Positions 13,134 through 25,803 of a DNA stretch of 64,000 bases are shown piece by piece. The DNA is taken from positions 868,001 to 932,000 of the forward strand of contig BSDZ01000114.1 in the NCBI GenBank assembly GCA_030268105.1. Reading direction: 5' to 3'. The position numbers were made by a program, and so were the translations under genes. Position 1 is the stretch's first letter. Each line of letters starts with the position of its first letter. This DNA comes from Volvox africanus. Lineage: Eukaryota; Chlorophyta; Chlorophyceae; Chlamydomonadales; Volvocaceae. Below the pieces are notes generated by a model that was not told where the DNA came from, ran no database searches, and was given only the letters and a program-made list of their open reading frames with translations.

Positions 13134-14410
13134 AACAGTTCAGTGAACCAGGAACCAGACGTTCCACCATTTCCCATTCAGGCGGTAAATGGCCCACTCC
13201 ATACAGGTTATGGAGTAACCGACAGGTTCGGATGTTTCGGGAAGTCGGATAGTATTGGACATCGACAGGTGAGATCAAATCCACAAATCGAATGCCAGAT
13301 GGGAAGATGAAACCGTTACTTATATAATTAATTAATATTATTTATATTATTAAATAATAAGCAGAGAATTATTATATCATAATGATTTACCGAAATGCAT
13401 TAAGGATACAACAGCAAGCGATCATCACACAGCAGCGAAGCTCAGGGTTAGCTCAGGCCGCAATAGCAAAACATATGGCAATAGTTCTGTTGAACACAGG
13501 CATGTTCCAGTAGCATACAAAGATGTTCTGCTCTGAATGGCCGTCATCGCATCTAGTATACGCGCGATGCCGATACGCAGTACAACTCACACTAGGAGGT
13601 CAATCCTAAGTGTGACAAACCCTAATGCGTAGCATCCATATCCGCGTATTCCAACAATTAAGTCTTCGTGGCGTCCGCAAGATGCAAGGATCCGAATAGA
13701 ATTGTTCGGTTGTCAATCAACCACTGCGACGTAAACAAGTCTCACACTCGCACGTTTCGCATGCCAGCGATAGAGTAACAATATAGCAAATATTAGTACT
13801 TAACAATTCATGTCATTATTATGCAACGCCCTCTTGTTGTTCCGACAAAGTCAAACATTCGCAGATGCGGCGCGATAGTCATGCAGCTGACAGTGCGATG
13901 TGTCAAGTCGCAATGCACGAAGCCAAATTTATTACTATCATTCATTTATTACGTTCGCTTATCGCTTTGTGAAGTCGCACCGACCAACGCATCAGCGATA
14001 ATCGAACCGTGATACAACACACCGCCACGTGGACTGCAGCACAGCTCGGTGGGGATTCCCTGCGGCCTCCTGGACGTACGACTGTCATGCAATTGCTAAT
14101 GACGCGGCACGACGCTGCCATTGGCTGCTTCCCGGAATATGACCCATGACCCATACGCACTCCAGATGGGCGGCGGTGCAGCCCCACAGACATGGCCGGG
14201 CTAATACCCGGTAATTGTTGGAGGTTCGAGTAAGGTTGCCCTGATTTCACAGTGTGTGCATTGACACGCCACGATTGACATGTGTACGACGGCATGAGGG
14301 GCGTGAGGTCCCGTTTGAGTGTTTGAAATCTGCGTGCGGGTTCTTGTGTCCGTGGTGATGGGATTAAAATGTGTACGACAGCGTGAGCGACGTGAGGTCC
14401 CTGCCCTTGC
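13134..14410. other. Unique flank of the array, AT-rich, no gene seen
   Basis: Non-repetitive DNA follows the array. A strongly AT-rich patch lies at about 13318-13390 (tracts such as TAATTAATATTATTTATATT). No reading frame here resembles a known protein, and no convincing splice-bounded exons were found on either strand. Confidence 0.6.
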
Positions 14411-14896
14411 GTTTGCAGTCGTTTGCCTGCTGAACGTCATGAGCCGGCATCATCATAACGTCACATTCTATCAGTGAAACATGGAACGTGGGGTGAATGT
14501 TTATGTGAGTGGGCAAAGCAATCTCAACAGCCGCATTCCCAACCATGCACACAACGGGATGTGGTCCAATCCAGCGGGGCAAAAACTGTTGGGACCCTTC
14601 GGCAAAGGAGTGAAGTTTTTTTGTGTTCAGCAAAACGATCTGTCACATCACGTTTGCAGTCGTTTGCCTGCTGAACGTCATGAGCCGGCATCATCATAAC
14701 GTCACATTCTATCAGTGAAACATGGAACGTGGGGTGAATGTTTATGTGAGTGGGCAAAGCAATCTCAACAGCCGCATTCCCAACCATGCACACAACGGGA
14801 TGTGGTCCAATCCAGCGGGGCAAAAACTGTTGGGACCCTTCGGCAAAGGAGTGAAGTTTTTTTGTGTTCAGCAAAACGATCTGTCACATCACGTTT
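14411..14896 (-). repeat. 241-bp tandem duplication inside the Ty3/gypsy remnant
   Basis: The segment beginning GTTTGCAGTCGTTTGCCTGC at 14411 starts again at 14652, and the two copies are essentially identical through about 14640 and 14890. The period is 241 bp, not a multiple of three, so the integrase C-terminal frame is broken by the duplication. Near-identity of the copies suggests the duplication is much younger than the decay of the element. Confidence 0.92.
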
Positions 14897-15480
14897 GGAC
14901 TTATTAAAGTAATCCGTTGTCCATTGTTGTGCTGCGTCCAAACACGCCTTCGAATCTGTCATTCGGGATAGGAAGGACCTGGCAAAGGTCTCACCGCTAG
15001 CTCACGCCTCACTGGTAGGGTAGGGTTAAACCCACAATTCAGAAAGAATGGGCTTTGATCTGTGTTAACACCATTGTTAAGCTCAAACTCTGCCGCAGTC
15101 AAATATCCCACACAAGAGATGTGCGAAAATTGGGTAACATGTCACCCAACGTGCAGTTTGTGCATTCACTTTGTCCATCGGACTGTAGGTGGTATGCAGT
15201 GCTCGGGTTAACGTGCATACTAACCAGCTTGCCGAGCGCTTCCCAAAACTTTGACGTGAATCGACCTCCACAGTCCAACACCACGTTCTTGGGAATGCCA
15301 TGCAACCGAACCACGTTCTCAAAAAACAATCATGCCGTTTGCTCAGTAGTGCAGGACAACCTGCATGGTGAACCATTTTAGTCAAACACCGAGTCGTAAC
15401 CCCCCTCAGTTTCGGGCAGTGCAACAATGACGTCCATGAAAACTCTTTCCCAAGGTGCATCGGGGACAGTCAAAAGTTCT
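14411..15480 (-). mobile_element. Degenerate Ty3/gypsy retrotransposon pol remnant (integrase core and C-terminal part)
   Basis: Read on the minus strand from 15480 leftwards, the sequence gives a broken integrase. First comes FMDVIVALPETEGGYDS (first catalytic Asp region). Next is FFENVVRLHGIP followed by VVLDCGGRFTSKFWEALGK (second Asp). Then comes YHLQSDGQSECTNCTL (third acidic residue, Glu), and further down LPRWIGPHPVVCMVGNAAVE and IHPTFHVSL, typical of the integrase C-terminal and chromodomain-linker region of Ty3/gypsy elements. Several in-frame stops and frameshifts interrupt it (for example around 15390, 15345 and 15090-14960), so it is dead. No LTRs, reverse transcriptase or gag were recognised nearby. 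The 3' part is duplicated in tandem (see separate entry). Confidence 0.85.
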
Positions 15481-16827
15481 CCAAGATCGTAAACGCGCTA
15501 AGTATATCAGTCCTAAGTTAATAAACCCTATCCTATATCAGTCCTAAAACCCTAAGCTGCCCCGGGTTGGTACCTCCTAACTGGTACGACACCTGCGAAC
15601 AACCTTGCTCTCCTTGCCTTTGCTATTGATTGTTGACTCGTTACCAGTAACCTGGTGGTGGCCTCAACGCCTGTCTGCTACTGTTTTGCCTATCTATGAT
15701 CACAACGGGGCCGAGGTAGACTGAACTTTAAACATTGCTGGACAAACGTTTATGGCGCTGTACTTGTGCAATCTGCATGTCAAACCCAAGCGCAGCATCC
15801 AGATAGCGACAGAGGCCTTATGGCTAGCCTACTTGGCCGCCTCCTTCAGCCTCAGGTGACCACTGAGCCACCGTAATGGCCCCACTCCGCAGGAAGATGA
15901 GAGGTTTTTCACTTGGATGGTGGGCCGCACATGGTGTGTGTCGTGCTACCCTCAATAAATGAGTTAAGGACGGCTGGGCAACAACATACCACTTCTGCAC
16001 ATTCCAGGGCAGGATCTTCAGTGAGAGCGTGGGCTATACGATGGCTGGGTGTTAGTCCACCAGTGGAGATGCAGCAACGGAACCTTGCGCTGATAATTTT
16101 CCCTGTCCACAATACAGATCTATATTTGTGCGTTTTGTCATTTAACGGGACGTGCAAATCAGGCGTGAACCTACCCAGAAATCCCCATAAGTTGAAATCA
16201 CGCTAAAATCAAGCAACTGCGCCCGAGCTGTTAATGTTTATGATTCACTGAGCTTTGTATCTGGCTGCATGCCGAGAATGATTTATTATCCAGAGTACAG
16301 TGCATGCGGTCACAAGGCTTCAGTTGTCTGTTTGGCATAGCAATTCACGTTTGCACAATGAAAGCTGCCAAACATAATCCAATCCGATGTGCTCTGATCA
16401 ATCCACTTAATCTCAGAATTTAATACCGATGAAAGTGCCCATGGAAAAAGCGATGGGGGTGTCATATACGTGACTACGTATCCAAATATCGGAAGCGTCA
16501 AGTTATCGTGGCTTAGCCGCTTCCCTGCCACCTTGATGTGTTCTAGGGTTTATGAGGCCCTTGATACCCGATCCTCATTCTTCCCCCTCCAAGATAGATC
16601 TCGCAATTGTCCAAACAGTAACGCATCCACGTCGCAAGCAACTAATATATCTATCTTCCTAACCTCGTCAAACCTAAACTCGTCTCCGAGGAGTTCGACG
16701 CACCTATTAAACCGAAGAGCAGTGCGATAGAGAAGGGTCCTACAGGTAAGCTACACGCACAGTTCACAACTATAATTTGTCATGCGGGATCTATCAATAG
16801 CCAAGTTTACCCTAAAATCGCTACCGT
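15481..16827. other. Intergenic, no gene seen
   Basis: Only short frames without recognisable similarity or splice context are present. Part of it may be further eroded retroelement sequence upstream of the integrase remnant, but no domain can be identified. Shortly after the NAP1-like gene's stop (minus strand) I do not see a TGTAA polyadenylation signal of the kind used in volvocine algae. Confidence 0.5.
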
Positions 16828-19800
16828 CTAAGCTACATGCCCCATCACCATCGGCAGCAGCCTGGAAGGCGGTCGCCAGCCGTCCACCTCCCCACTCCAC
16901 CGACCATCCGCCAGTGATGGCTCGCACACGTCAATCTGGATAAGTGAGCCCATAGCCTTGTTTAGCGGCTGCGGAAGCCCCGTCCGACTGAGCCCCAGGC
17001 TGCCACCACTAGCCCACCAACTCTGACTTAGCTCAAGAGAAACGGTAGGCGGGGCAATCAGTGTAGGCAAGTTGTCCGTCTGTTGTGCACCGTCAGTCTC
17101 CACTGCAGCGTCGACAGCAACAACTTCCTCCGATGTGTATGGCGCTATGTAGTTATACCGTCGCAGAATCGGGATCTGCTCCAGAGAAGCAAGCATGTGT
17201 TGCTTGGCCGCGGTGGCGGCAGGGGGACACTCAGCACCAGCACCCATAGCAGCCGCCTGCACAACTGCCAGGGCAGTGCGCTGGTATGCACAGAGCATGG
17301 CCGCCACTGGGGTCACGCAGCCCAAGAGGAACTGGCTCCCGGCAGGATGCAGCACCTGCAAATAAAAAAAACTGGTTAGGGAGGCTGCACAATGCCTGGA
17401 ACCTCAAAATACCTTATGCAGTGAAATTCAGCAGGCAGCATAACAAATCCGCATCACCAGCACAAAAAAGACAGCATTATGCCCACCTGTGACATGGCAG
17501 CTTGCAAGCTGAGGCATATCGAAACCGTCACCATGTTGAAGGCACCCAGTGGGGTGAACGCCGCAGTCGAGACTGGGGTCATGGAAAGCATTGAGTGGGT
17601 GGAGGTGCCGCGTGGCGTGCTGGTGCCTTTTGAGGTACGATGAGCCATATGGGGCCCGACAGAGGGGAAGCCCACATTCCACTGGGGCGCGGCCATGAGG
17701 GCGGCCATGAGGACCGGCAGGCGGTGCCATCGCTGGGCGGCCGGCAAACCGTGCAGCAGTGCTGCGGGAAGGTAGATCAAAGGGCAATAAAAAAGATTAA
17801 GTGTGTTTGGATGGATTTACTGACGTAAAACGAAGGTTGAAGTCCTTGTTAGCAGTATCCCAACAGTTATCGATCGCAAGCTGTAACCCATGATCTCACA
17901 TGCAAGATGTGCAGTGAGCAAAGAGTCATCCCGGTCTGGCAGCAGACAGCTGCCGTAGCTGCAATCCAACTCCCCCGAGCTGCTGCCTGAAGACAACCGT
18001 AGCAGTGCCGCCCACTCTCGACGCTCAAGTGGTGTGGCAGCTCCTGTCTTGGCGCTCTCCTCAGCTTCGGTGATCTTGCTGCTGTCACAAGCCACCGTTA
18101 CTGGCGCGGCCATCTCCCGCAGTGCCAGGGTCACGAAGTCCGCCACCTGATTTGCAGCTGCAGCCGCTGCACGGCCCAGCTGTATGCGCAGAGCCAGGCA
18201 TCGGCCCAGTCGCTGAACAGTGTCTGCTAGGTCCCGTAGGCAATGGGGCCCCCGAGATGTAGAGGGGCCCGAGGCTGGCGGCGTGAGGGTCGGCAGGACG
18301 CGGCTAGTAGTAATGAAGCGCTTGTCTAGGGGTAAATGCGCCACATCAAGGAGCTCTTGAAGGGGTCCTTGGTTGGCATCAAGGAATGCCTGCAGATTAT
18401 TCAGTACAAATTTTCACCATTTAATCACCAATTGGATTCAAGACACAAATCGTTACGAGTCTGTGATGAAAACCCATGACTTCCAGATGCGCCTGTCAGG
18501 ATATTGACGCACTTGGAGCCATCTGACGAAATATGTGAACCACGAAGAAGCAAAGTTTCTAACCTGCATCTCTTCCAGGCATGCGTGGATGAGTTGGTCG
18601 CATCCGCGCGTAAGGTCCGATGCGGCGCAGGGCCCAAAGAGCTGCAAGTTGCAAAGACAGAATTTTACGATAGTCAAAACGTCGCCGCATATAAGCATAC
18701 GATTTCTCATGCAGATGTTTCCCAATCTGGCTGATGGGATCTCACCTCGAAGAGCAAGGACAGCTCCCGCACACATGTGGCCGAGGCCAGGCCAGCGGAA
18801 GTGGCAGTGGTTTTACCGGAAGCAGCAGAATCTGCAGACATGAAGGCGCCGACCTCAGCGTCAAACCAAACCACCGGGTGCCGGTCGTCCTGTAGCATAA
18901 TCACCGTCCGCCACAGCCACTCATGAAATACGCGGACGAGAGAGACAGAGGCAACTGGGGTAGAAACGGTGGATCCGCCGCCAGAGTTTGACAGACCCTT
19001 CGTCATGGGACCAATATTCCGCTCTGCTTCACCTACAATCAGACAATTTTGGAAAAGCATTGACCGGCGGGACATGGCCCATATTAAGTTGAAGGTTAGG
19101 CTTGGATGACACTCAGTAATTCATGTACCTCTAAGGCACTGATCCTAATGCTGATAACCTACTTGCAGATGCGCGCGCCAGATTTGTGTTGTTGAGCGAG
19201 CGGGTCATGGGGCCGACTGCACCGGCGCCTAGAGTTCCACCACTGCCTAGACTACCCGCACGTGGAGCCAGAGAGAATGTGATCTGCAATTTGGAATTCA
19301 GGGCAAGTCGGCTCACATCCCTCAGCTCAAGGTTACACTGAAACATGAAAACCCAATTCTTGCATTCTTGAGCTCCTTCTCACCGTGTCAAGATGCGGAG
19401 TTGTAGGTGCAGCAGCTTCAGCCGATGTCGATGGCGGGACTGGGCTGTTATGAGCTGGTCGGATAGGCCCAATAACAGCCTCCAGGCCAATTGTCTACAT
19501 GAGGGGCCGCTAGAGTTTCAGTGGATAATACGGCAATAGTAAGCATAGTTGGTATAGCAAAAGTGCAATACGATATCATGGTGAGTCAAACGGGAGTAGT
19601 CACATGGTCTTATCTATCACAACTGACCTGCAGGGTTGGGGCCGATGTCTGCTGCAGCAGCAAACGTGCGAGCTCTGGAAGCAGCTCCGTGTTGAGATGG
19701 GGTTGTAGTATGGACATAACCTCCACAAAAAGCCGCAACGGGCCCAGTTGAACAGAGGGAACCGGTACAGCCACCTGCGTTGCGCATCGTGATTGCTGTG

Positions 19801-22800
19801 ATAAGGACCTAGCGTGCGGTAAAACCAGTCCCAACGAGGTTTCCTGGCACAGATACGGCCTACATGACAGCTACATTCGGCCAACCTGGGTAATGGCTGT
19901 GGCCGTGTTGACAATCAGCTGTGAAAAGTTGTCTCGAATGGCTTCTAGCAGCTGGGCACGGCAAAACGCCAATGCATCACTGCCGCGACCGTCCGCTAGG
20001 AGCATCCTGCGAACATATGCGTGCAAATACAGGATACAGATGAATGGGCACTATTACCTTATGCATGACAGGCAACGTGGGCATGTTCAACAAAACGAAC
20101 ATACCTTCCATTGTCAAGTGCAAGAGCCAGGGGCACTAGACGGACGGCAAGTTCAGAAGCAGACGGCAGGGCGACTAGATCAGCACCCAGCTCTTGTGCC
20201 GTCACGATATAGGGTTCCATATCCTTGCGTTGCTCCTTCACATCCCCCAGAGCCAGCTGATTCAGGTTCCTGCTGAGGGGACCCTCCACAACTGTGGAGG
20301 TGGTGGTGGGCACGGCGTCTGGGCGCACACGCTCTGGTGTGGCACTCCTGCCTGTGCTGCCGCCGCCATTGGAGCCATCCTTGTCCTTGGGCCGCGACAT
20401 TCCACGGACGGCACTCGGGCCGCCCGGACGGATATGCATGGGGTTACTGGAGCGCGAGGCATTATTGAGGGCAGCCACGTTCCTCAGAGGAGCCTACAAA
20501 AACGGTATGCGGATAGAACCGTGAGATATCGGGGTCTAACCCAACCAACGCAATGCGGATTACCTAACGTCAAAAAATATACATATGAGCAATGGGAAAG
20601 GGATTATGATGAAGCAAGAGGAACCCCAAAAGGAAGGTCCACAGCTGAAAACTGGGGGATCTGTTTGTCACAATCTGCGCATTGACGAATAGTGCATGAC
20701 CCGGATCCTTCATCCATTATTCCCTTCGCACCATCACAACCGGCGAAAGCAGCAGCCTCAAGCACTCCATCACATCCTTCATGCAGCTGGCCGGCAGATC
20801 ATCCTGGCCAGGCTGGGGGCGGCTGCTAGAGCACCGTGAACCTGAAATAGCAGCAGTAGCTGAAGCAGCGCCCGGAGTGGTGGGGACATCAGCGGCAGCA
20901 TTACGGGTGCTAGCTGCAGCGGCAGACACCACGGAGGTATTTGCCAATAATGCGCTCGCCGTGGTGGCTAGGTTACCAGCACTAGCACTGGTTGCAGCGG
21001 CATAGGCCTCCGCACGCGCAGGCAGGAGCCAGTGCAGACCCTGGTGGACAAAGACGATTTGGGCGAAACAAAAGGAACCTCATCATCCAACTCGCATCTT
21101 TAAAAAAACACAGATGTCAACGCCTCCACGCAAGCATGACTTGCCAAGCACAAATGCACATCAGAGCAAAGCAGGCCACGGCACGAAAGAGCGTGTGCAC
21201 ACCTGCATGGCCCCAAGCGCCGCCTGCATGTGCTCTACCCTGCCAATGGAAAGTGCTGCCTTGGCAGCCTTTCGAAGGGGCTCAACACGGGCGCCCTGCA
21301 GACCCGGAGCCAAGTCCGCTGCAGAGGCGTGCAGGAGAGGGCCCTCGTACAGCAGCCGCGCAGCGTCAAGGGACTGTGGGCGAACGGAGCAGAAAAAGAG
21401 AAGATAGGTAGACTTTTGCGGCAATGAACAAAATTCAACACAGTGGCATGATACACAATTTATACAGAGAAACTCTAAGCCTGCCTTCTACGATTGCATT
21501 GTGCATATGCATGTCGCATAAGCCAGGCAACCACCAATGTGTATGCCGGTCATGTCCATGCACGGCAGCTATAGTGCTTATTACCTTCTGCAAGACGTCC
21601 AGATATTTGGTGTTTTCGGCGTATTGCAGGACCTTGGCGGCCTTGAGAGGTGGATCTGCGCTGGCCAGCTGAAGACTGACGTACATCCAGATACCACATG
21701 CACTTGACACGCGCGCTGGTGCATCTGCTGGCGGAGTCGACGACATCAGCACACTGCGCAGCAGGTCCGTTAGGTCCTGCAGATCCATACAAAATATAAG
21801 CATGGATGGGTTTGGACCTGCTGCATGCGAAGTTAAAAATTAAGGTCAAATCTTTTTTAAGTCGAGGCAACACCCACCTTGAAGGGCTGCAGGCCTGTCG
21901 CACCCGCTGCAGCAGCCGCAGCCGCAGCTGCGGCAGACGGAGATCCGCTGGCCACCTGAGCCACAGCCTGCCTCAGCCTGAACTCGACCCGAGGAGTATT
22001 ACCCACTACGTGAGCCTACAGTGATAGGACGGAGATGCGCACTTTTTACTGTCCGTACCACACAAAGCTCAGACAGGAGACAGGCTGCCAGGACCAAGGA
22101 TAGGTTGCACATTCATTGACAAACCTGCAAATCTGCTCCGTTCGCATCCTTAATCTGCTTGCATAAGGCTGCGTGGTTCTCCACCTGAACGGAATAGGAT
22201 TTCAGAAAATTTGGCCGAACAAATGTTAAGACACAACATGACTATGGAAACCAATCATTTTGATTCCTTCTTGAGGCTGAATAGTCATACGGAGAAACTG
22301 ACGCCTAGCCAACTGTGAGTCCATCGGTGCTTACCAGGAGGCGATGGATGGCATCCATCGCAGACAGAAGTTGCAGCGCCTGTGAAGGTCGGGGAAGGAA
22401 TTTGGGTTGAGTGGCTAACTAACCAGGTGAGGCCCGCGGAAAACAGAAATAGACACATCTCTGTACCACGGACCATTACATTTGCACCCGAATATGTCCA
22501 TGATACAAACATGCAACCTGGGAACCTGGGAAACCTGGGGAACCTGGGAAAAGCACTGATTTCGGAGAAGTCGGCATGGGAGACTGGAAGAGGGTGCCCC
22601 GAAATACCGGGGAAGGTAGGGACTGCCAGGTTAGTGGCCACGGGTGACGTACCCCCCTATGCCACACACACCAAACATGCAGTCTGCACATACCTGCAGT
22701 CCATCCTCTGCCGTGGGCGCACATGAATGACTGTTGGTAATGACACCCCTGGACGTCAAGATGGGATGTAACTCCGCAGGAATATCGATTTCTGAGCGCC

Positions 22801-25800
22801 TGCATATAACGTCGTCCAACCGGACAGCGGGTAATTAAGGAGGCGGCTCCTCTACAAGGCGTACCGTAATATGCGTTGGAGGCGATTAATCAACGGCAAA
22901 GTGTGGGGTAAATAGTGTACATCGAAGCTGTGCTAATTGTGCTTGAATCGGATTGTCAGTGCCAAAATGTTTCTATGTAACTCACCTGCAGAACCAAAGC
23001 AGCTCCTCGCGCCCGAGGGAAAGCGCCGCCAGGAGCATATCCATCTGCCCCGGGATTCGTGCTGGGCAAGCCTGCATAAGAAGAAAACAAATTAGCATTA
23101 ACACATTATATTCATTAAGGGACATAGATGCGATTTTAACTTCCAAGTAGGTGGGCCAGACGTTAAGCTCCCCTAAAGATAGCTCACCGAACAGGCAGCA
23201 TGTATGCTGCGCAGTTGCCCCGTCACGTATGCCCGCCACATGCGGTGCTGCAAGGGGGCGGCTACCGCTGCAGCACCGGCAGCCTCCACGAAGATCGGGT
23301 GGGGATGCTTGAGCTCGCTGGCATCTTCGTCCGTAAGGCTCTTACGCAGCCTGTCGGAAGTAAGGGTGGGGTTGAGTAAGCTCAGTGGGAGTCAGTGAGT
23401 GGCGGGTCCTTCCGGTGTAACTGCTTTTCGGAGTCTGTGCAAAACAACTGCAGTCAGGGAAGCATAAGCCGCGGACAGGAAAAACGGCAAATGACACCCA
23501 AGTAGCGCCATTTCAGAAGTAATCGCCACCTGACCTCTCAATCATGCGTTACTGGAAAATGGATCTCGTTGTGGCCCACCGGTAAATGTCAACGAAAAAA
23601 ATCGGTGTAAGGCGTGAGGTATCTCGGGCCCACCCCAAAATAGGTTCACTCCATCGCACGTGTACCTTCCCACGCCGCCTATCATGGCTATGCCCTTGCC
23701 CAAGAGGCCTCCAAGTCCGCCAGAGGAGCGCGGGCTCAGGTTTCCAGTGGAGATTGCAGAGCTGGCTCCCAGAGCGGAGTACGCCATGGCACCTAGGTGT
23801 TGAAGCATCAACTGGTGCACAGGAATCAGGCGGTCCTTATACAGGTGCAGCGCAAAGCCGTCGGACAGGAGCATGGAGAGCCGCTGGGCGGAGCTCTGCT
23901 GGTTTAGGATCTCTGCGGTGGGACGCAATTCCGAACGTCACGCAAAGGCAGACAGGTGTCAAGCACCATGAACTGACATGTGTAGGAATATAGAAAATCT
24001 ACAAGCATGCGGAAGTAATGGAAACAACAAGCAGCACGTGTGCACGATGTCATTGCAGAAGTATTCCTGGCCCCTTGACACGTCAGGACAGCACATCGCA
24101 TCATGTCACGCCGCACCTGGGAAGATGAGGAAGCCCAGGATGCCCCACTGGCGAATGGCCTCACGGTAGCGCAGGAACGGGTATACCTGCTGCCGTGTCA
24201 TGCCAAACATGCCCATCGCAGGAGATGCTTCCATCTCGCCATTCGTTGTAGCATCAATCCCGTTGGAAGACGCGTCGATGCTGTTCGAGGCCTGGTGTTG
24301 CTGTGCTTGCTGAATCATTTCAAGCAGTCCGGCAGCCGCAACCCCCTGGCAGTTGTCCGCTACAATCATGGCGGGGCCCACCACAAGCTCCAGAATCTGA
24401 CCAAGAAAGGGACGCGGGGCACATGGCAGCGGTACATCGATGCATGCATTAATTGGGAGAGGCATTCAACCATGGCATATGAGCGCAGTGACCAGGGAGA
24501 CTAAAGGGTTCAAAGATCGCAGGGCGTACCCTAGTAACCGTAGTAAAGCAATCTTGGAAGTTGTGATGGCGCCCAGTTTGGGGTCCGGAATCCATTACCT
24601 GCGCGATGCGCGGCATAGTGGCGCGAAACATCTTCTGCATATACGTCACCATGGACGGCTCCGAAAAGATGGGGTCGGTGGCGGCAGTGCGCAACTGTGT
24701 CGCTACATCTTTATCAATGTAAGGGCATGCAAGCTGCACCATCTGTGGGGAGGAAGACACGTCAAAGAGGCAGAAGTCTTTAGTTCGGCAGCCTAAGAGA
24801 TTTCGCCTGGAAATATTAATACTGTGGGCAAGAGCACATGCCGTATGAAGAGCCTCGAACGATTGGATTTAGGCCGATCGGGCGTACCTGCGCTGCCGCC
24901 TTGCGGGGCACTTCTTCCAGCAGGAGACCCGCCTTAACAGCGCCGCAGAAGGTATCCATATACTGATGCAGCAAGTCCGGGTACGACCGCAGCTGTGCAA
25001 CGTACAGACGGGAGTATGGAGAAAGGATAGGTTGAAGAACACATGGATGGAGCGTTGAGCTAATTGGTTTACGGCATCCAACTTCAAGGTCGTTCTGGAC
25101 TTACTGTCAGAGATCCAAGAACGCGGTGCAGTTCTGCCAGCAGCTGTGCAATTGAAGCGAAGTTTTGGGAAATAATCTACGGGAAGTGTGGAAGATGGGG
25201 TTTCGGGATCAGTTACACAAGAATAGGGCAGGGCAGGTCAAAGGACAGTGCATCCATTGATATCACGGTCGCTGTCAAGACGCGTCTTTTCCTGGGGAAG
25301 GTTGACCGCACAATAGTGGGCGGATGTAAGGTACACATGAACAGAAATGATGACCAGATTTTCACGATTTGATATTACTTGCCTTGAGACTGGACACCAG
25401 GGGCTGAAGCTCCGCAACGTATGCCTGTGCCCGCTCTGCCACATTGCGCAGGAATTCCTACAAAAACAAGGCAGAGTCATAACTTTCATTGCCCTCTTAT
25501 TGTGGAAAGTAGAGCAAAGCTTGCCTTCTGGGCCTTGGCATCTCCACCAGTGCCGGATAGAAGCTGCAGCAGATGCACCGTCGGGATAAGCCACCAAAAG
25601 ACTCAAACAATAGGTATCATTGACTGCAATTAGCTAACCTGGCTGGGTCCTCGCATTGCTTCATAGAGCAAGGGCAAGCCCTTCTTTGCGTAGGATGCGT
25701 GCGAATAGACCCAGGCGCGCTCCTGGATATCGCGAACACGCTGCCCATATTCAAGAAGCCATTGCACAAGCTGTCCCGTGTTAACGCTGGTAGTCGTTGC

Positions 25801-25803
25801 CAT
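16828..25803 (-). CDS. NAP1: NAP1/HEM (NCKAP1) family subunit of the SCAR/WAVE actin-nucleation complex, 27 exons, 1690 aa
   Basis: Exons (minus, 5' to 3'): 25639-25803, 25525-25563, 25383-25457, 25105-25176, 24888-24992, 24599-24742, 24117-24396, 23666-23912, 23188-23350, 22986-23071, 22694-22799, 22335-22379, 22125-22184, 21878-22015, 21585-21776, 21203-21373, 20732-21040, 20105-20493, 19886-20006, 19628-19774, 19384-19494, 19163-19337, 18746-19032, 18564-18641, 17825-18389, 17487-17761, 16828-17355. They sum to 5073 nt and all phases agree. The start is the first in-frame ATG. Family matches in order: YMDTFCGAVKAG and EEVPRKAAAQ (residues about 125-150); YREAIRQWGILGFLIFPG; HRMWRAYVTGQLRSIHAACS followed by LSLGREELLWF; ALNNASRSSNP; KDMEPYIV; FHEWLWRTVIM; LPVLMAALMAAPQWN; C-terminal SLEQIPILRRYNYIAPYTSE. 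HEM proteins are helical scaffolds that pair with PIR121/CYFIP to hold SCAR/WAVE inactive until Rac signals. At 1690 aa it exceeds animal (about 1130) and plant (about 1400) members because of Ala/Ser/Gly-rich insertions. Least certain are the donors ending the exons at 20732 and 17825. Confidence 0.88.

Noticed and set aside
14201..14440. Minus-strand frames left of the integrase remnant as further retroelement protein
   Set aside because: Composition is biased (Thr/Arg/His) and no gag or pol motif is visible.
15536..15560. Telomere-like CCTAAAACCCTAA motif
   Set aside because: Only one or two imperfect copies are present; no tandem telomeric array.
17428..17787. Alternative minus-strand frame over NAP1 exon 26 (119 codons)
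   Set aside because: It is out of phase with neighbouring exons; the frame with LPVLMAALMAAPQWN matches the HEM family and keeps phase.
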